Part shown: in pieces, positions 8,847 to 17,454 of the stretch
Numbering within the stretch: position 1 is the stretch's first letter
Layout: every line of letters starts with the position of its first letter
Assembly (NCBI GenBank): GCA_012518835.1
Contig: JAAYRH010000012.1
Coordinates: forward strand, 1 to 32,300
Direction of reading: 5' to 3'
From: Aeromonadales bacterium
Lineage (GTDB): Bacteria > Pseudomonadota > Gammaproteobacteria > Enterobacterales > Aeromonadaceae
DNA length: 32,300 nucleotides
Position numbers and translations under genes: made by a program
Notes under the pieces: generated by a model
Database searches by the model: none
Seen by the model: the letters and a program-made list of their open reading frames with translations, nothing else
What the model was told of the DNA's origin: nothing

Positions 8847-9377
8847 TTATAGGGTCGCCCTCGCTCTTAGGCGATAACCCACTAACAGCCCGCCTACTAG
8901 CGTTAGCGGGAGTAGCCAGCGCAGGTGATATAATAATTGCTGCCAGACCGTTCGCTGGGTCACTGTTATATGTGTTTGGTTAAGTTGCAAGCGCAAGAAG
9001 CCAATAGGCTCTTGCTCTGCTGATCCACTTTGACTATATAGGGTACGAATATAAGGCCGGCTGTAAGGATTTTGCTCCCCACTGTGAGCTAGCAGTACGC
9101 CACTGTTATCATACAGCTGGGCCGTAGCCACCAGTTGGGCGCTAACTAACTCATCCACAATTTGTTGCAGCCGAGGTCGCTGTTGAGCGTTGAGTGCGAC
9201 TGCCGCTTGTTGTTGGGCATAATCTACTAAGGGAGCAGCCAGTGCCCGCTGTGGCACATTTTGCCAGTGCTGACCCAATTGAGTAATTTGCAGCCACTGC
9301 CAGCCACTAAGCGCGAGTAACGTTAGTATTAGTAAGCCGTAGCGGTAGTGGGTGGTGATGAAAAGTATTTTTAGCAT
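8847..9377 (-). CDS. smp: Smp/YtjB family membrane protein
   Basis: 176 residues from the ATG at 9377 (MLKILFITTHYRYG). A longer reading starts at a TTG at 9458, adjacent to the serB start, but the extra 27 residues are unlike the family and the downstream ATG places the first membrane helix (about 14-30) where E. coli Smp has it. A central periplasmic segment contains TAQLYDNSGVLLAHSGEQ and EPIGFLRLQL, the two best-conserved Smp segments, and a second helix lies near the C-terminus. Function is not well established; the gene is conserved divergent to serB, as here and in E. coli. The ribosome-binding site of the chosen ATG is weak, so the start is uncertain. Confidence 0.82.
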   Translation of the reverse strand: MLKILFITTHYRYGLLILTLLALSGWQWLQITQLGQHWQNVPQRALAAPLVDYAQQQAAVALNAQQRPRLQQIVDELVSAQLVATAQLYDNSGVLLAHSGEQNPYSRPYIRTLYSQSGSAEQEPIGFLRLQLNQTHITVTQRTVWQQLLYHLRWLLPLTLVGGLLVGYRLRARATL

Positions 9378-9458
9378 AGCTAAGCATATTGTCCCTTGCT
9401 TGGCTAAAAAGCAATACGCTACCCTAAGCGCTGATCTGTGTGAGGATAGGAATAACAA

Positions 9459-10460
9459 GTGACTCTAATAATGGATGTATTGCCCCAAGAAGTGGGTAAA
9501 TGGGCTGAGTTAATAACAGAAAAAACCTACCGTTGGCAGCCTGCAACGACTGAGCGAGCCGGACAGTGGGCGTCAGATGCAAGTGAGTTGGGCCAAGCGC
9601 GACTGATTTTATTAGCCAAGCAATTAACTAAGCAAGCGGTGCTCGACAGCTTAGCGGTGTTTGATGAGGCGCAATTAACGGTGAGCCTTACCAGCATTAA
9701 GCGGATCGCACAGCGGGATGTATTAAGTTTTAGCGTATCCGACTGGCGTCCCGAGTTAAAAGCGCACTTGCAAACCATAGCAAGAGCGTGGGACTTTGCT
9801 TATGTTCCGGCCTTACCCGAGGGGCGTGAGCCGGGGCTGGTATTGATGGACATGGACTCCACTGCCATCCAAATAGAATGTATTGATGAAATGGCCCGCT
9901 TGGCTGGGGTAGGTGACGAAGTTGCCGCCGTAACTCAGGCGGCGATGGAAGGCGCGTTACCCTTTTCGGAAAGCTTGCGCCGTCGTGTCAAGGCGCTGGC
10001 AGGTGCCGATGTGGCTATTATTGACCAAGTACTTGCCGAAATGCCGCTGATGCCGGGCTTAGTTACCTTAGTTACAGGTTTAAAAGCCATGGGCTGGAAA
10101 GTCGCGTTAGCCTCTGGCGGCTTTACTCCTTTTACTGGCCATTTACACGAGCTATTAGAGCTAGATGCGCACTTTTCTAATACCCTCGCCATAGAAAATG
10201 ACCGCTTTACCGGTGAAGTGCTGGGTGAGATTGTAGACGCCGAAGCTAAAGCACGGATCTTAGAAGAACTTGCTGTTCAGTACCAAATCCCGTTAAGCCA
10301 AACTGTGGCCATCGGCGATGGCGCCAATGACTTGTTAATGTTGGCTAAAGCAGGGCTGGGTGTAGCATTGCATGCCAAACCTCTGGTGCAAGAGCAGGCG
10401 CCGGTGTGCTTTAATCAGTTGAGTCTAGAAGGGGTGTTGGGGTTGTTACAGGCGTCTTAG
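9459..10460 (+). CDS. serB: Phosphoserine phosphatase
   Basis: 333 residues from a GTG at 9459, chosen because GAGGATAGGA ends 8 bases upstream; an ATG 12 bases later is the alternative. The C-terminal HAD phosphatase domain has DMDST at 131-135 (nucleophile Asp131, acid/base Asp133), the conserved ECIDEMARLAG, ASGGFTPF and GDGANDLLML. The N-terminal ~115 residues are the variable regulatory part found in enterobacterial SerB. It performs the last step of serine synthesis, removing phosphate from O-phospho-L-serine. Its last 50 bases overlap the end of the convergent PilZ gene. Confidence 0.96.
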   Translation: MTLIMDVLPQEVGKWAELITEKTYRWQPATTERAGQWASDASELGQARLILLAKQLTKQAVLDSLAVFDEAQLTVSLTSIKRIAQRDVLSFSVSDWRPELKAHLQTIARAWDFAYVPALPEGREPGLVLMDMDSTAIQIECIDEMARLAGVGDEVAAVTQAAMEGALPFSESLRRRVKALAGADVAIIDQVLAEMPLMPGLVTLVTGLKAMGWKVALASGGFTPFTGHLHELLELDAHFSNTLAIENDRFTGEVLGEIVDAEAKARILEELAVQYQIPLSQTVAIGDGANDLLMLAKAGLGVALHAKPLVQEQAPVCFNQLSLEGVLGLLQAS

Positions 10461-12681
10461 CGACCGCTTGAACTACCGCCTCTGTAATATCAAAGATCTG
10501 ACTTAAGATCGCCAGCTCTGCCATCAGTTGTTCTAACTGTTGTCTTTTATAAAGTGAGACTTGAGTCAGCTCTTCCCATTCAGGTAATAAAAAATCTAAT
10601 TGCCGTTGTTGCAATCGATTAAAGACCATCAAGCTGACTCGCAGCTCGCTATGATGGCGCTTATCTAATAAAAATGCCTGTTTTTGTGGTTCAGGATCCA
10701 CTAACAAGCACGGTTGTTGATCTCGGCTGATAGCAGTCCATATTTCTAAATAATAAAACTGTCGACCATCGGGGCGCAGCAGCTGACTAAATACCGACTG
10801 CAATAACTGCCGCGATACTAAGCGGCTAAAATGGGCTTGATGATATGGGTTGGATAAAAACCGCATTAAATCGGGCTGATTTAAGCAGGCAATTGCGCCT
10901 TGGACATAAAAACCGCTTTCATTACGCCCTAGTAAAAACGTAGGGGCTGAGGGATGCTGTAAGGTTTGGCGGTGTAACCAAATTAACCACTGCGGCGTAT
11001 GCTGGCTTTGTGGGCGAGCTCTTAATTTATCTTGGTTTTGCTCAAAAAGTGCATTAAGAAAACGAAACCCTCCATGTTGCTCCTCTCGCCCCATTAAGCG
11101 CAGATGAACGACCTTACCTCCTTCACTTTGATTGATGACACGATAAGGTAAGTTCTTTAATTGCCACTGGCGACTCCGTTGGTGGAGTTCTGTTAAATGC
11201 ACCATTACCTGACACGGCGTGGTTAGGCTGACAGGGCTGTCTAGTCGCACCTTAATACCGCGCAGCGAGATATCTTCGCTATGACCTGTCATTACTTTAT
11301 TGCCTAGGGATATGCTTAACGCACTACGAAACTTAAAGCGAGTTTCTTGGCGCTTAGAAGCTTGGCGCTCCACGGGAATGGCAGTAATCGTTTGGCGGCG
11401 TAAGGGCTGAATAAAAGGCGCTAACTGCTTGAGGCTGCTATGCGCTGGCGCGACCGGTGGCGTAATGGGCAGTGGAGTTAACCACATTTGCCAAGCGAGC
11501 GGCTCAAGTTGGCGTGCGCCTTCATTGTCTAAGGCGTTGGCTAGCTGATCGGGATAACGAATCGGATGCCAAGTCAGGTGATAACAGACTAAATTACCGG
11601 CTTTAAGCCCTTGCTCTATAAAGGCGGCGTAACTTTGTTGCGCTATGAGCTGTTGATGATGGGCAACAAAATACACTTCTTGTTCGCCACCTTGATAGCA
11701 GAAGCTATACAGTAAGCTGGAGTTTTCATTTTGCTCACTAAGCTGTAGTACTCGCGCTGGGGATAATAAGGTAACTAAGGTGTCACCAGGGGAGTCTTGT
11801 TGCCAGTGCTGGAGAGCTTGGCGGCTAAAGCGATTAGTAAATAGGTTTTTTAGCTTGCCTTGTTTATCAAAAAACAAAGACAGCATCGCGCTGGTTTCTA
11901 ATAGGGCTTGCCCCCAAGATTGAAACTTAACCGTAGAGGCGAGATCATCGGCATCGAGTCGATAATAAGGACGATTACGCTCGATGAAAGTGCTTAATGC
12001 TTGCTTCCAGCGGGCGTCGTCACTGAGTCGCTGCATGGTAAGACGATGCGATGCACTGGCTGAGGGACGCACTTGATAAAGAGTGGGCTCGGCTAAGCAT
12101 GCCAGATCTGGCAGTTTAGCGAGCTCGGGTAGCGATATCTTGATTTGCTCGGGTAATGGCGTGGTAGCACTCAGTTGCACCAAGAGCCCACTACGGGAAA
12201 TATCTAAACTATTGCCTTGTATTGGTTCATGATCCTCAAGGTGTAAGAGGACCGGCGTGACAAAGCGTAGCCGTCCTTCTTTGCGTTGCTGACCTAAAGC
12301 AGGTAAATGCCAGCTGAGAGTATTAAACTGAGTGGGTAATTTACGTAACGCGGCTAACTCACTAATAATGGCCTCGTATACACCGCGGGTATAATTACCA
12401 TTAAAATCGTTAAGCAACACAGTAAAGCGGCGGGTGAGGGCGTTGGGTAAGTAGTGCTCTAGTCCTTGGTGGCGAATTAACTCACACTGCTCAGTAAATA
12501 GGCTCCGTAAGTCTAATACTCGCAAGCTCGGGCTGGTGAGACGACGTACTTCAGCTTGTAATTGAAAGCGAAGCGACTCATCGGCATCAGGCAATAGGCT
12601 GTCTAATAGACCTTCTATATCATGATGATAGCTAAGAGGGATGATTTTCGAGATAAGCGTTTTATAGGGGCTGAGAACCAT
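10411..12681 (-). CDS. Large protein with two PilZ (cyclic-di-GMP-binding) domains
   Basis: 756 residues. Two regions carry the full PilZ c-di-GMP signature of RxxxR followed by D/NxSxxG: Arg133/Arg137 with DISRSG at 160-165, and Arg444/Arg448 with DISLRG at 470-475. The N-terminal ~120 residues and the parts between and after the PilZ domains have no motif I recognise. No signal peptide or membrane helix is apparent, so it is probably cytosolic. From memory, Vibrio species carry a PilZ gene at the same serB-radA position, so this is probably a conserved receptor linking c-di-GMP to motility or surface behaviour; the output is not readable here. The start has a weak ribosome-binding site. It diverges from radA, 77 bases away, and overlaps serB by 50 bases at the 3' end. 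Confidence 0.85.
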   Translation of the reverse strand: MVLSPYKTLISKIIPLSYHHDIEGLLDSLLPDADESLRFQLQAEVRRLTSPSLRVLDLRSLFTEQCELIRHQGLEHYLPNALTRRFTVLLNDFNGNYTRGVYEAIISELAALRKLPTQFNTLSWHLPALGQQRKEGRLRFVTPVLLHLEDHEPIQGNSLDISRSGLLVQLSATTPLPEQIKISLPELAKLPDLACLAEPTLYQVRPSASASHRLTMQRLSDDARWKQALSTFIERNRPYYRLDADDLASTVKFQSWGQALLETSAMLSLFFDKQGKLKNLFTNRFSRQALQHWQQDSPGDTLVTLLSPARVLQLSEQNENSSLLYSFCYQGGEQEVYFVAHHQQLIAQQSYAAFIEQGLKAGNLVCYHLTWHPIRYPDQLANALDNEGARQLEPLAWQMWLTPLPITPPVAPAHSSLKQLAPFIQPLRRQTITAIPVERQASKRQETRFKFRSALSISLGNKVMTGHSEDISLRGIKVRLDSPVSLTTPCQVMVHLTELHQRSRQWQLKNLPYRVINQSEGGKVVHLRLMGREEQHGGFRFLNALFEQNQDKLRARPQSQHTPQWLIWLHRQTLQHPSAPTFLLGRNESGFYVQGAIACLNQPDLMRFLSNPYHQAHFSRLVSRQLLQSVFSQLLRPDGRQFYYLEIWTAISRDQQPCLLVDPEPQKQAFLLDKRHHSELRVSLMVFNRLQQRQLDFLLPEWEELTQVSLYKRQQLEQLMAELAILSQIFDITEAVVQAVAKTPVTTPTPLLDSTD

Positions 12682-12758
12682 CGCAACTGGGCCTAGGCTT
12701 GAGAGAGTAAAATTCTTGATTCATTATATCATTTCATCAATTTAAAGGTGTGATCTGC

Positions 12759-14126
12759 ATGGCTAAGTCTAAAACTGCTTTTGTGTGTGGCGAATGTGGG
12801 GCTGAGTTTCCGCGCTGGCAAGGGCAGTGCTCGGAATGTAAAGAGTGGAACACCGTCACCGAAATTCGTTTAGCGCCCGCCAAGTCAGCTAGCCGTAATA
12901 GTCGATTTGTGGGCTACGCTGGCGTTCAAGAAAATAAAGTGCAGACCCTAGATGAAGTTGCTCTAGCAGAAGTGCCCCGGATCCCTAGCGGCTTTCATGA
13001 GTTAGACCGAGTGTTAGGCGGAGGTATGGTCCCCGGTTCAGCTATTTTAATTGGTGGTAACCCAGGCGCAGGTAAAAGTACGCTGTTATTACAAGTAATG
13101 TGTGGGCTGGCCAGCCGCATGAAGACCCTTTATGTCACGGGCGAAGAGTCGTTGCAACAGGTGGCGATGCGCGCACAACGCTTAGGTTTACCTCGTGACC
13201 AACTGCGTATGCTTTCTGAAACCAGTGTGGAGCAGGTGTGTCACGTGGCCCAAACTGAAAAGCCGGCAGTTATTGTTATCGATTCTATTCAAGTGATGCA
13301 CGTAGCAGAAGTTCAGTCTGCGCCGGGCTCAGTAAGCCAAGTGCGAGAAGCGGCGGCGCAGCTTACACGTTTTGCCAAGCAGCAAGGTATTGTGGTGCTG
13401 ATGGTTGGCCATGTCACTAAAGAAGGCGCCTTGGCTGGCCCTAAAGTGTTAGAGCACTGTATTGATTGTTCTATCATGCTCGATGGTGACAGTGACAATC
13501 GTTATCGCATGTTGCGCAGCCATAAAAACCGTTTTGGTGCCGTTAATGAGCTCGGCGTGTTTGCCATGACGGAAACCGGTTTAAAAGAAGTAAAAAATCC
13601 CTCGGCCATCTTTTTAAATCGAGGCGAAGAGCAAACTACCGGTTCAGTAGTAATGGTTATTTGGGAAGGTACTCGGCCACTATTAGTCGAACTGCAGGCC
13701 TTAGTGGATTATTCTCAGCTAGGAAATCCAAGACGGGTAACGGTGGGGCTAGAGCAGAATCGATTGTCGATGTTATTGGCGGTATTGCATCGCCACGGTG
13801 GTTTGCAAATGGCAGATCAAGATGTGTATGTCAACGTGGTGGGCGGCGTACGAGTAGAAGATACCAGTGCTGACTTGGCGCTAGTGCTGGCCTTGGTATC
13901 GAGCTTTCGTGATCGAGCCTTGCCGCAAGAATTAGTGGTGTTTGGTGAAGTGGGCTTGTCGGGAGAAATTCGTCCTGTGCCCTCAGGCCAAGAGCGATTG
14001 ATGGAAGCGGCTAAGCATGGCTTTACCCGCGCCATCGTGCCTTGGGCCAACCGGCCCAAACAGGCGCCGGCGGGTATGGAGGTGATTGCGGTTAAAAAGC
14101 TAGAGCAAGCCCTAGAAGCGCTGTAG
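12759..14126 (+). CDS. radA: DNA repair protein RadA (Sms)
   Basis: 455 residues from the ATG at 12759 (MAKSK), which fits the family start; an in-frame GTG at 12750 would add three residues. Zinc-finger cysteines are at 10, 13, 24 and 27. The Walker A GGNPGAGKST is at 99-108, the RadA-specific KNRFG motif at 256-260, and the C-terminal part is the Lon-protease-like domain (with GEVGLSGEIRPV). RadA is a hexameric DnaB-type helicase that promotes branch migration in homologous recombination. AAAGG lies 10 bases upstream of the ATG. The serB-radA proximity is conserved with E. coli apart from the inserted PilZ gene. Confidence 0.97.
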   Translation: MAKSKTAFVCGECGAEFPRWQGQCSECKEWNTVTEIRLAPAKSASRNSRFVGYAGVQENKVQTLDEVALAEVPRIPSGFHELDRVLGGGMVPGSAILIGGNPGAGKSTLLLQVMCGLASRMKTLYVTGEESLQQVAMRAQRLGLPRDQLRMLSETSVEQVCHVAQTEKPAVIVIDSIQVMHVAEVQSAPGSVSQVREAAAQLTRFAKQQGIVVLMVGHVTKEGALAGPKVLEHCIDCSIMLDGDSDNRYRMLRSHKNRFGAVNELGVFAMTETGLKEVKNPSAIFLNRGEEQTTGSVVMVIWEGTRPLLVELQALVDYSQLGNPRRVTVGLEQNRLSMLLAVLHRHGGLQMADQDVYVNVVGGVRVEDTSADLALVLALVSSFRDRALPQELVVFGEVGLSGEIRPVPSGQERLMEAAKHGFTRAIVPWANRPKQAPAGMEVIAVKKLEQALEAL

Positions 14127-14153
14127 TTTAATTTTTAACTAAGAGTAGCTGGT

Positions 14154-14627
14154 TTAAGAGTCGGCTGGTTCTGGGTTAAGGTAGTTTAATAGTGAGATAG
14201 CTAATACCAAGCGATCTTCAAGATTAAAGCGCACCGCCAGCATTTCTCCTAATGCACACAAGTCGTTATCCAGCTCCATTAAAGTTGCTTCATCTAGCGG
14301 CGGTGTGTATTTATCATGAAAGTCTAGCGCCACTACCGTGCTTTCTTTAAGACGAGGATAAATGCGCTCTGCTAACACCCGCGCATTGCCCTGCGTGGTT
14401 TGATAAGCCGCTAAGGCATAGTCATAAATTTCAAAATGCACAGCACTGACATAATCGACTAACTGGCTACAAAACTCAGACAGCGCTTCTGGCGTAGGTA
14501 GGGTTTTTTTATTGCGGGTCAGCGCAATGTAGTCAATCAGCAGCTTTTTGCGAGCTTCAAGAAAAGCATCGAGTGCTTGGTGCTGGCCAAGAAAATGGGT
14601 GGGTGTGTGTTCCATGTGACTGAGCAT
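14154..14627 (-). CDS. rsd: Regulator of sigma D (Rsd/AlgQ family)
   Basis: 157 residues, all-helical in appearance, matching Rsd length. Conserved segments include FLEARKKLLIDYIAL, FCSQLVDYVSAVHFEIYD and the C-terminal EMLAVRFNLEDRLVL. Rsd binds the housekeeping sigma factor (RpoD region 4), lowering its access to core polymerase in stationary phase. In E. coli rsd lies near hemE as well, and here the two genes diverge, which supports the call. A GGAGGGA ribosome-binding site stands just before the ATG; a second ATG four codons later is possible. It converges with radA, whose stop is 27 bases away, without a clear terminator. Confidence 0.92.
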   Translation of the reverse strand: MLSHMEHTPTHFLGQHQALDAFLEARKKLLIDYIALTRNKKTLPTPEALSEFCSQLVDYVSAVHFEIYDYALAAYQTTQGNARVLAERIYPRLKESTVVALDFHDKYTPPLDEATLMELDNDLCALGEMLAVRFNLEDRLVLAISLLNYLNPEPADS

Positions 14628-14772
14628 AAATCCCTCCTTGGGATGCTGTTAGCTTCTTCCTAAGCCATCATTAAATAAAAATCTGTCTTAGGTCAATAGT
14701 ATTAGATGAAAGTTATGCTACTACTAGTGACACTATTTCTAGCGTTACTACGCTGCTACTTAGACTATCCGG

Positions 14773-14781
14773 TGCTATAAT
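14773..14781 (+). promoter_or_regulatory. Extended -10 promoter element for hemE
   Basis: TGC followed by a perfect TATAAT hexamer (14776-14781) gives a TGn extended -10, 36 bases before the hemE ATG. No good -35 hexamer stands 17 bases upstream, which is normal for extended -10 promoters. Confidence 0.6.
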
Positions 14782-14817
14782 GCCCGCATTTGCCACCTTT
14801 TTTAGGATTGAGGTTTA

Positions 14818-15885
14818 ATGACCGCACTTAAGAATGATCGTTATTTACGCGCCCTAGCTCGTCAGCCTGTGGACTATACACCTGTTTGGATGATGCGCCA
14901 GGCCGGTCGTTACTTGCCTGAATATAAAGCGACCCGTGCTGAAGCCGGTGACTTTATGTCTTTGTGTAAGAATGCCGAGCTGGCGTGTGAAGTGACTTTG
15001 CAGCCGTTGCGTCGTTTCCCATTAGACGCCGCTATTTTGTTCTCCGATATTTTGACCATCCCTGATGCCATGGGCCTGGGTCTGTATTTTGAAGCCGGTG
15101 AAGGTCCTAAGTTTAAGACCCCAATCAGCTCGATGGCAGATGTGCAAAAGCTAGGAATTCCTGATCCAGAAGGCGAGCTGCAATATGTCATGAATGCAGT
15201 GCGCACGATTCGTCGTGAGCTAAAAGGCGAAGTGCCGCTGATTGGTTTTTCGGGTAGCCCTTGGACCTTGGCCACCTATATGGTGGAAGGCAGTGGCTCA
15301 AAGACCTTTATGAAAACCAAAGGCATGATGTTTTCTGATCCTAAAGCCATGCACTTGTTGTTAGATAAGCTAGCCGAAAGTGTGACTAGCTACCTGAACG
15401 CACAAATTGCGGCCGGGGCGCAGTCCTTAATGATCTTCGATACGTGGGGCGGCATCTTAAGCACTCGCGATTACAATGAGTTTTCATTGCAATACATGGC
15501 AAAAATTGTCGACGGCTTGGTTCGTGAAAATGACGGTCGTCGGGTGCCGGTTACCCTGTTTACCAAAAATGGCGGTCAGTGGTTAGAGGCAATTGCAGCC
15601 ACAGGTTGTGATGGCATTGGTTTAGACTGGACCATCGATATGGCAGATGCCAAGCGTCGCGTAGGCGATAAAGTGGCGCTGCAGGGTAATATGGATCCTT
15701 CTATGCTATATGCACCCATTCCTCGTATTGAGCAAGAAGTGGCGACTATCTTAGAAAGCTTTGGTGAAGGTCCAGGCCATGTCTTTAACTTAGGTCACGG
15801 TATTCATTTAGATGTGGATCCTGAGCATGCGGGCGCCTTTATTCGCGCGGTGCACAAACTATCACGTCCCTATCACCAAAAATAA
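14818..15885 (+). CDS. hemE: Uroporphyrinogen decarboxylase
   Basis: 355 residues, the standard length. Signature one, [15 protein letters not shown], begins at residue 22, with the substrate-binding Arg27 and Arg31. Asp77 in [12 protein letters not shown] is the catalytic aspartate. Signature two, [16 protein letters not shown], follows, and [15 protein letters not shown] is near the end. It decarboxylates four acetate side chains of uroporphyrinogen III to give coproporphyrinogen III in heme synthesis, in the cytosol. A GAGG ribosome-binding site is 4 bases before the ATG, an extended -10 promoter is upstream, and a strong terminator follows. Confidence 0.98.
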   Translation: MTALKNDRYLRALARQPVDYTPVWMMRQAGRYLPEYKATRAEAGDFMSLCKNAELACEVTLQPLRRFPLDAAILFSDILTIPDAMGLGLYFEAGEGPKFKTPISSMADVQKLGIPDPEGELQYVMNAVRTIRRELKGEVPLIGFSGSPWTLATYMVEGSGSKTFMKTKGMMFSDPKAMHLLLDKLAESVTSYLNAQIAAGAQSLMIFDTWGGILSTRDYNEFSLQYMAKIVDGLVRENDGRRVPVTLFTKNGGQWLEAIAATGCDGIGLDWTIDMADAKRRVGDKVALQGNMDPSMLYAPIPRIEQEVATILESFGEGPGHVFNLGHGIHLDVDPEHAGAFIRAVHKLSRPYHQK

Positions 15886-15902
15886 CTGCTGACTTTAAGT
15901 AT

Positions 15903-15931
15903 AAAAAAGCGCCTGATTAGGCGCTTTTTTA
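15903..15931. terminator. Bidirectional terminator between hemE and mepM
   Basis: AAAAAAGCGCC and GGCGCTTTTTT pair around a TGATTA loop. The A-run and T-run on either side let it work for hemE (plus) and for the convergent mepM (minus, stop at 15943). Confidence 0.92.
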
Positions 15932-15942
15932 TTGGCTGGTGT

Positions 15943-17280
15943 TTATCCGGAAAACTCTCGCTGATATTTTTCTACGGTGGCTAAGAAGGTGCGCTTTTCA
16001 CTGCCGCTTAAGCCTTCTGCCATCGGCAGTTTAACCTGCATGGGATCGACGGGGCGATTATTGATATGGAACTCATAATGTAAGTGCGGGCCCGTAGAGC
16101 GACCGGTATTACCCGATAAGGCAATTTTTTGGCCACGGCGTACGCGATCGCCTGGTTTGACTAAAAACTTACTTAAATGTAGAAAACGCGTAGTGTACTG
16201 GCGACCGTGACGGATCACTAAGTAGTTTCCGGCAAAAGCATGGCGCACCGCTTTGACGACCACGCCGTCACCGGGGGCTAATACCGGGGTGCCAATAGGC
16301 ACAGCAAAGTCGGTGCCATTATGCGGGCGCACTCGGCCAGTAATAGGGTGTTTACGATTGAGATTAAACTTAGAGCTAATACGAGGAGAGATAGCTAACG
16401 GAGTACGAATAAAGCCACGCTCTAAACTTTCCCCTTTTGCATCATAAAACTTACCGTCCTCGTTACGATAGGCATAGTAGGTTTTACCACGGCTATTTAG
16501 TTCAACGGCTTGTAATTCTGACTTACCGGTGCTTTGCCCTTTTACAAATTCCCGCTGCACCAATACTTTAAAGCTGTCACCTTGGCGTAAATCACGCGCA
16601 AAATTAAGCTGCCATTGGAACAAGTTGGCGATTTTTTGGATTTGACTGGCTGATAAACCTGCATCACGGGCACTTAAATAAAAACTGCCTTTGATAACCC
16701 CTTGCAGTGCTTTACTTTCCCAGTTGCTGGCGATGGTTTTAATTTTGCTTTTATAACCGGCACCGTCTCTAGAGAAAGTACGGGTATGTAATAAGTCTTG
16801 TTTAATTTTAAACTCTTGTAACAAGTTATCGTTGTCGATAAGTAACGACAGAGACTGGCCGGGTTTTAAACCATCTAAGATTTTTTCTTTATCGGCATCC
16901 AACAGCTTATACATAGTGGCCAGCGGTAAACCTAAGCCATTAAAAATAGTACTTAAGGTATCGCCATTTTGGACCACATACTCCTGCCATTCTGGCTCTG
17001 TAGCCACTATTTCGTCTAACGCATCGATACCAATATCGTCGTGCGGTAGCGTATAAAACTCGGTATTATCTACCTGCTCTTTCGCTGCAGGTTGTGGCAA
17101 GTTTAAACTGGTGGGGATATTAATTCTAACCGGTTGCTCAAGAATATGTTGAGTAGAAGGCAGCATAACGGTCGCGGTTAGTGTCAAAGTACTTAATAAA
17201 ACGATGCCATACAGGTGTCGCTTTGGTAAAGGAGTTGGCATCCCTTGAATTCTAGATTGTAGTGGGCGGAGAAGATTCAT
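15943..17280 (-). CDS. mepM: Murein DD-endopeptidase MepM-like (M23 family)
   Basis: 445 residues (E. coli MepM, formerly YebA, is 440). An N-terminal membrane anchor or signal lies at about 23-41. A LysM-like segment (YVVQNGDTLSTIF, 101-113) follows, then the second conserved domain, and then a C-terminal M23 lysostaphin-type peptidase domain with zinc ligands His320 and Asp324 (HNGTD) and the HLH motif at 399-401 (His399, His401). The family cleaves D-Ala-mDAP cross-links in the periplasm so that new glycan strands can be inserted. It sits downstream of znuA on the same strand, 174 bases away, as in E. coli. This is consistent with the known link of murein endopeptidases to zinc supply, though zinc control of this copy is an inference. 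Confidence 0.94.
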   Translation of the reverse strand: MNLLRPLQSRIQGMPTPLPKRHLYGIVLLSTLTLTATVMLPSTQHILEQPVRINIPTSLNLPQPAAKEQVDNTEFYTLPHDDIGIDALDEIVATEPEWQEYVVQNGDTLSTIFNGLGLPLATMYKLLDADKEKILDGLKPGQSLSLLIDNDNLLQEFKIKQDLLHTRTFSRDGAGYKSKIKTIASNWESKALQGVIKGSFYLSARDAGLSASQIQKIANLFQWQLNFARDLRQGDSFKVLVQREFVKGQSTGKSELQAVELNSRGKTYYAYRNEDGKFYDAKGESLERGFIRTPLAISPRISSKFNLNRKHPITGRVRPHNGTDFAVPIGTPVLAPGDGVVVKAVRHAFAGNYLVIRHGRQYTTRFLHLSKFLVKPGDRVRRGQKIALSGNTGRSTGPHLHYEFHINNRPVDPMQVKLPMAEGLSGSEKRTFLATVEKYQREFSG

Positions 17281-17432
17281 CCGTGTTACCTATGCCGGTT
17301 GATGACTGAAGAATGCACAATAACCTCCCTGATACCGAAGCCACAGCCGCGGCGTCTTGAGTGGTTACTGTATTTAAATCCCTATAGGGCGCAATGGTAT
17401 TGGAGCGAGCGGCGAGAGTAAAGTTCCGCACA

Positions 17433-17452
17433 ATATAAAATATATTTTATAT
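17433..17452. repeat. Perfect 20-base AT-only palindrome between znuA and mepM
   Basis: ATATAAAATA at 17433-17442 is the exact reverse complement of 17443-17452. It starts 3 bases beyond the znuA stop on the minus strand. It could be a weak hairpin at the 3' end of znuA mRNA, an AT-rich upstream element for mepM, or a protein-binding site; the sequence alone does not decide. Confidence 0.6.
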
Positions 17453-17454
17453 GT

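Noticed and set aside
9378-9458. N-terminal extension of smp from a TTG next to serB
   Set aside because: The extra 27 residues do not match the family and would leave no space for the divergent promoters.
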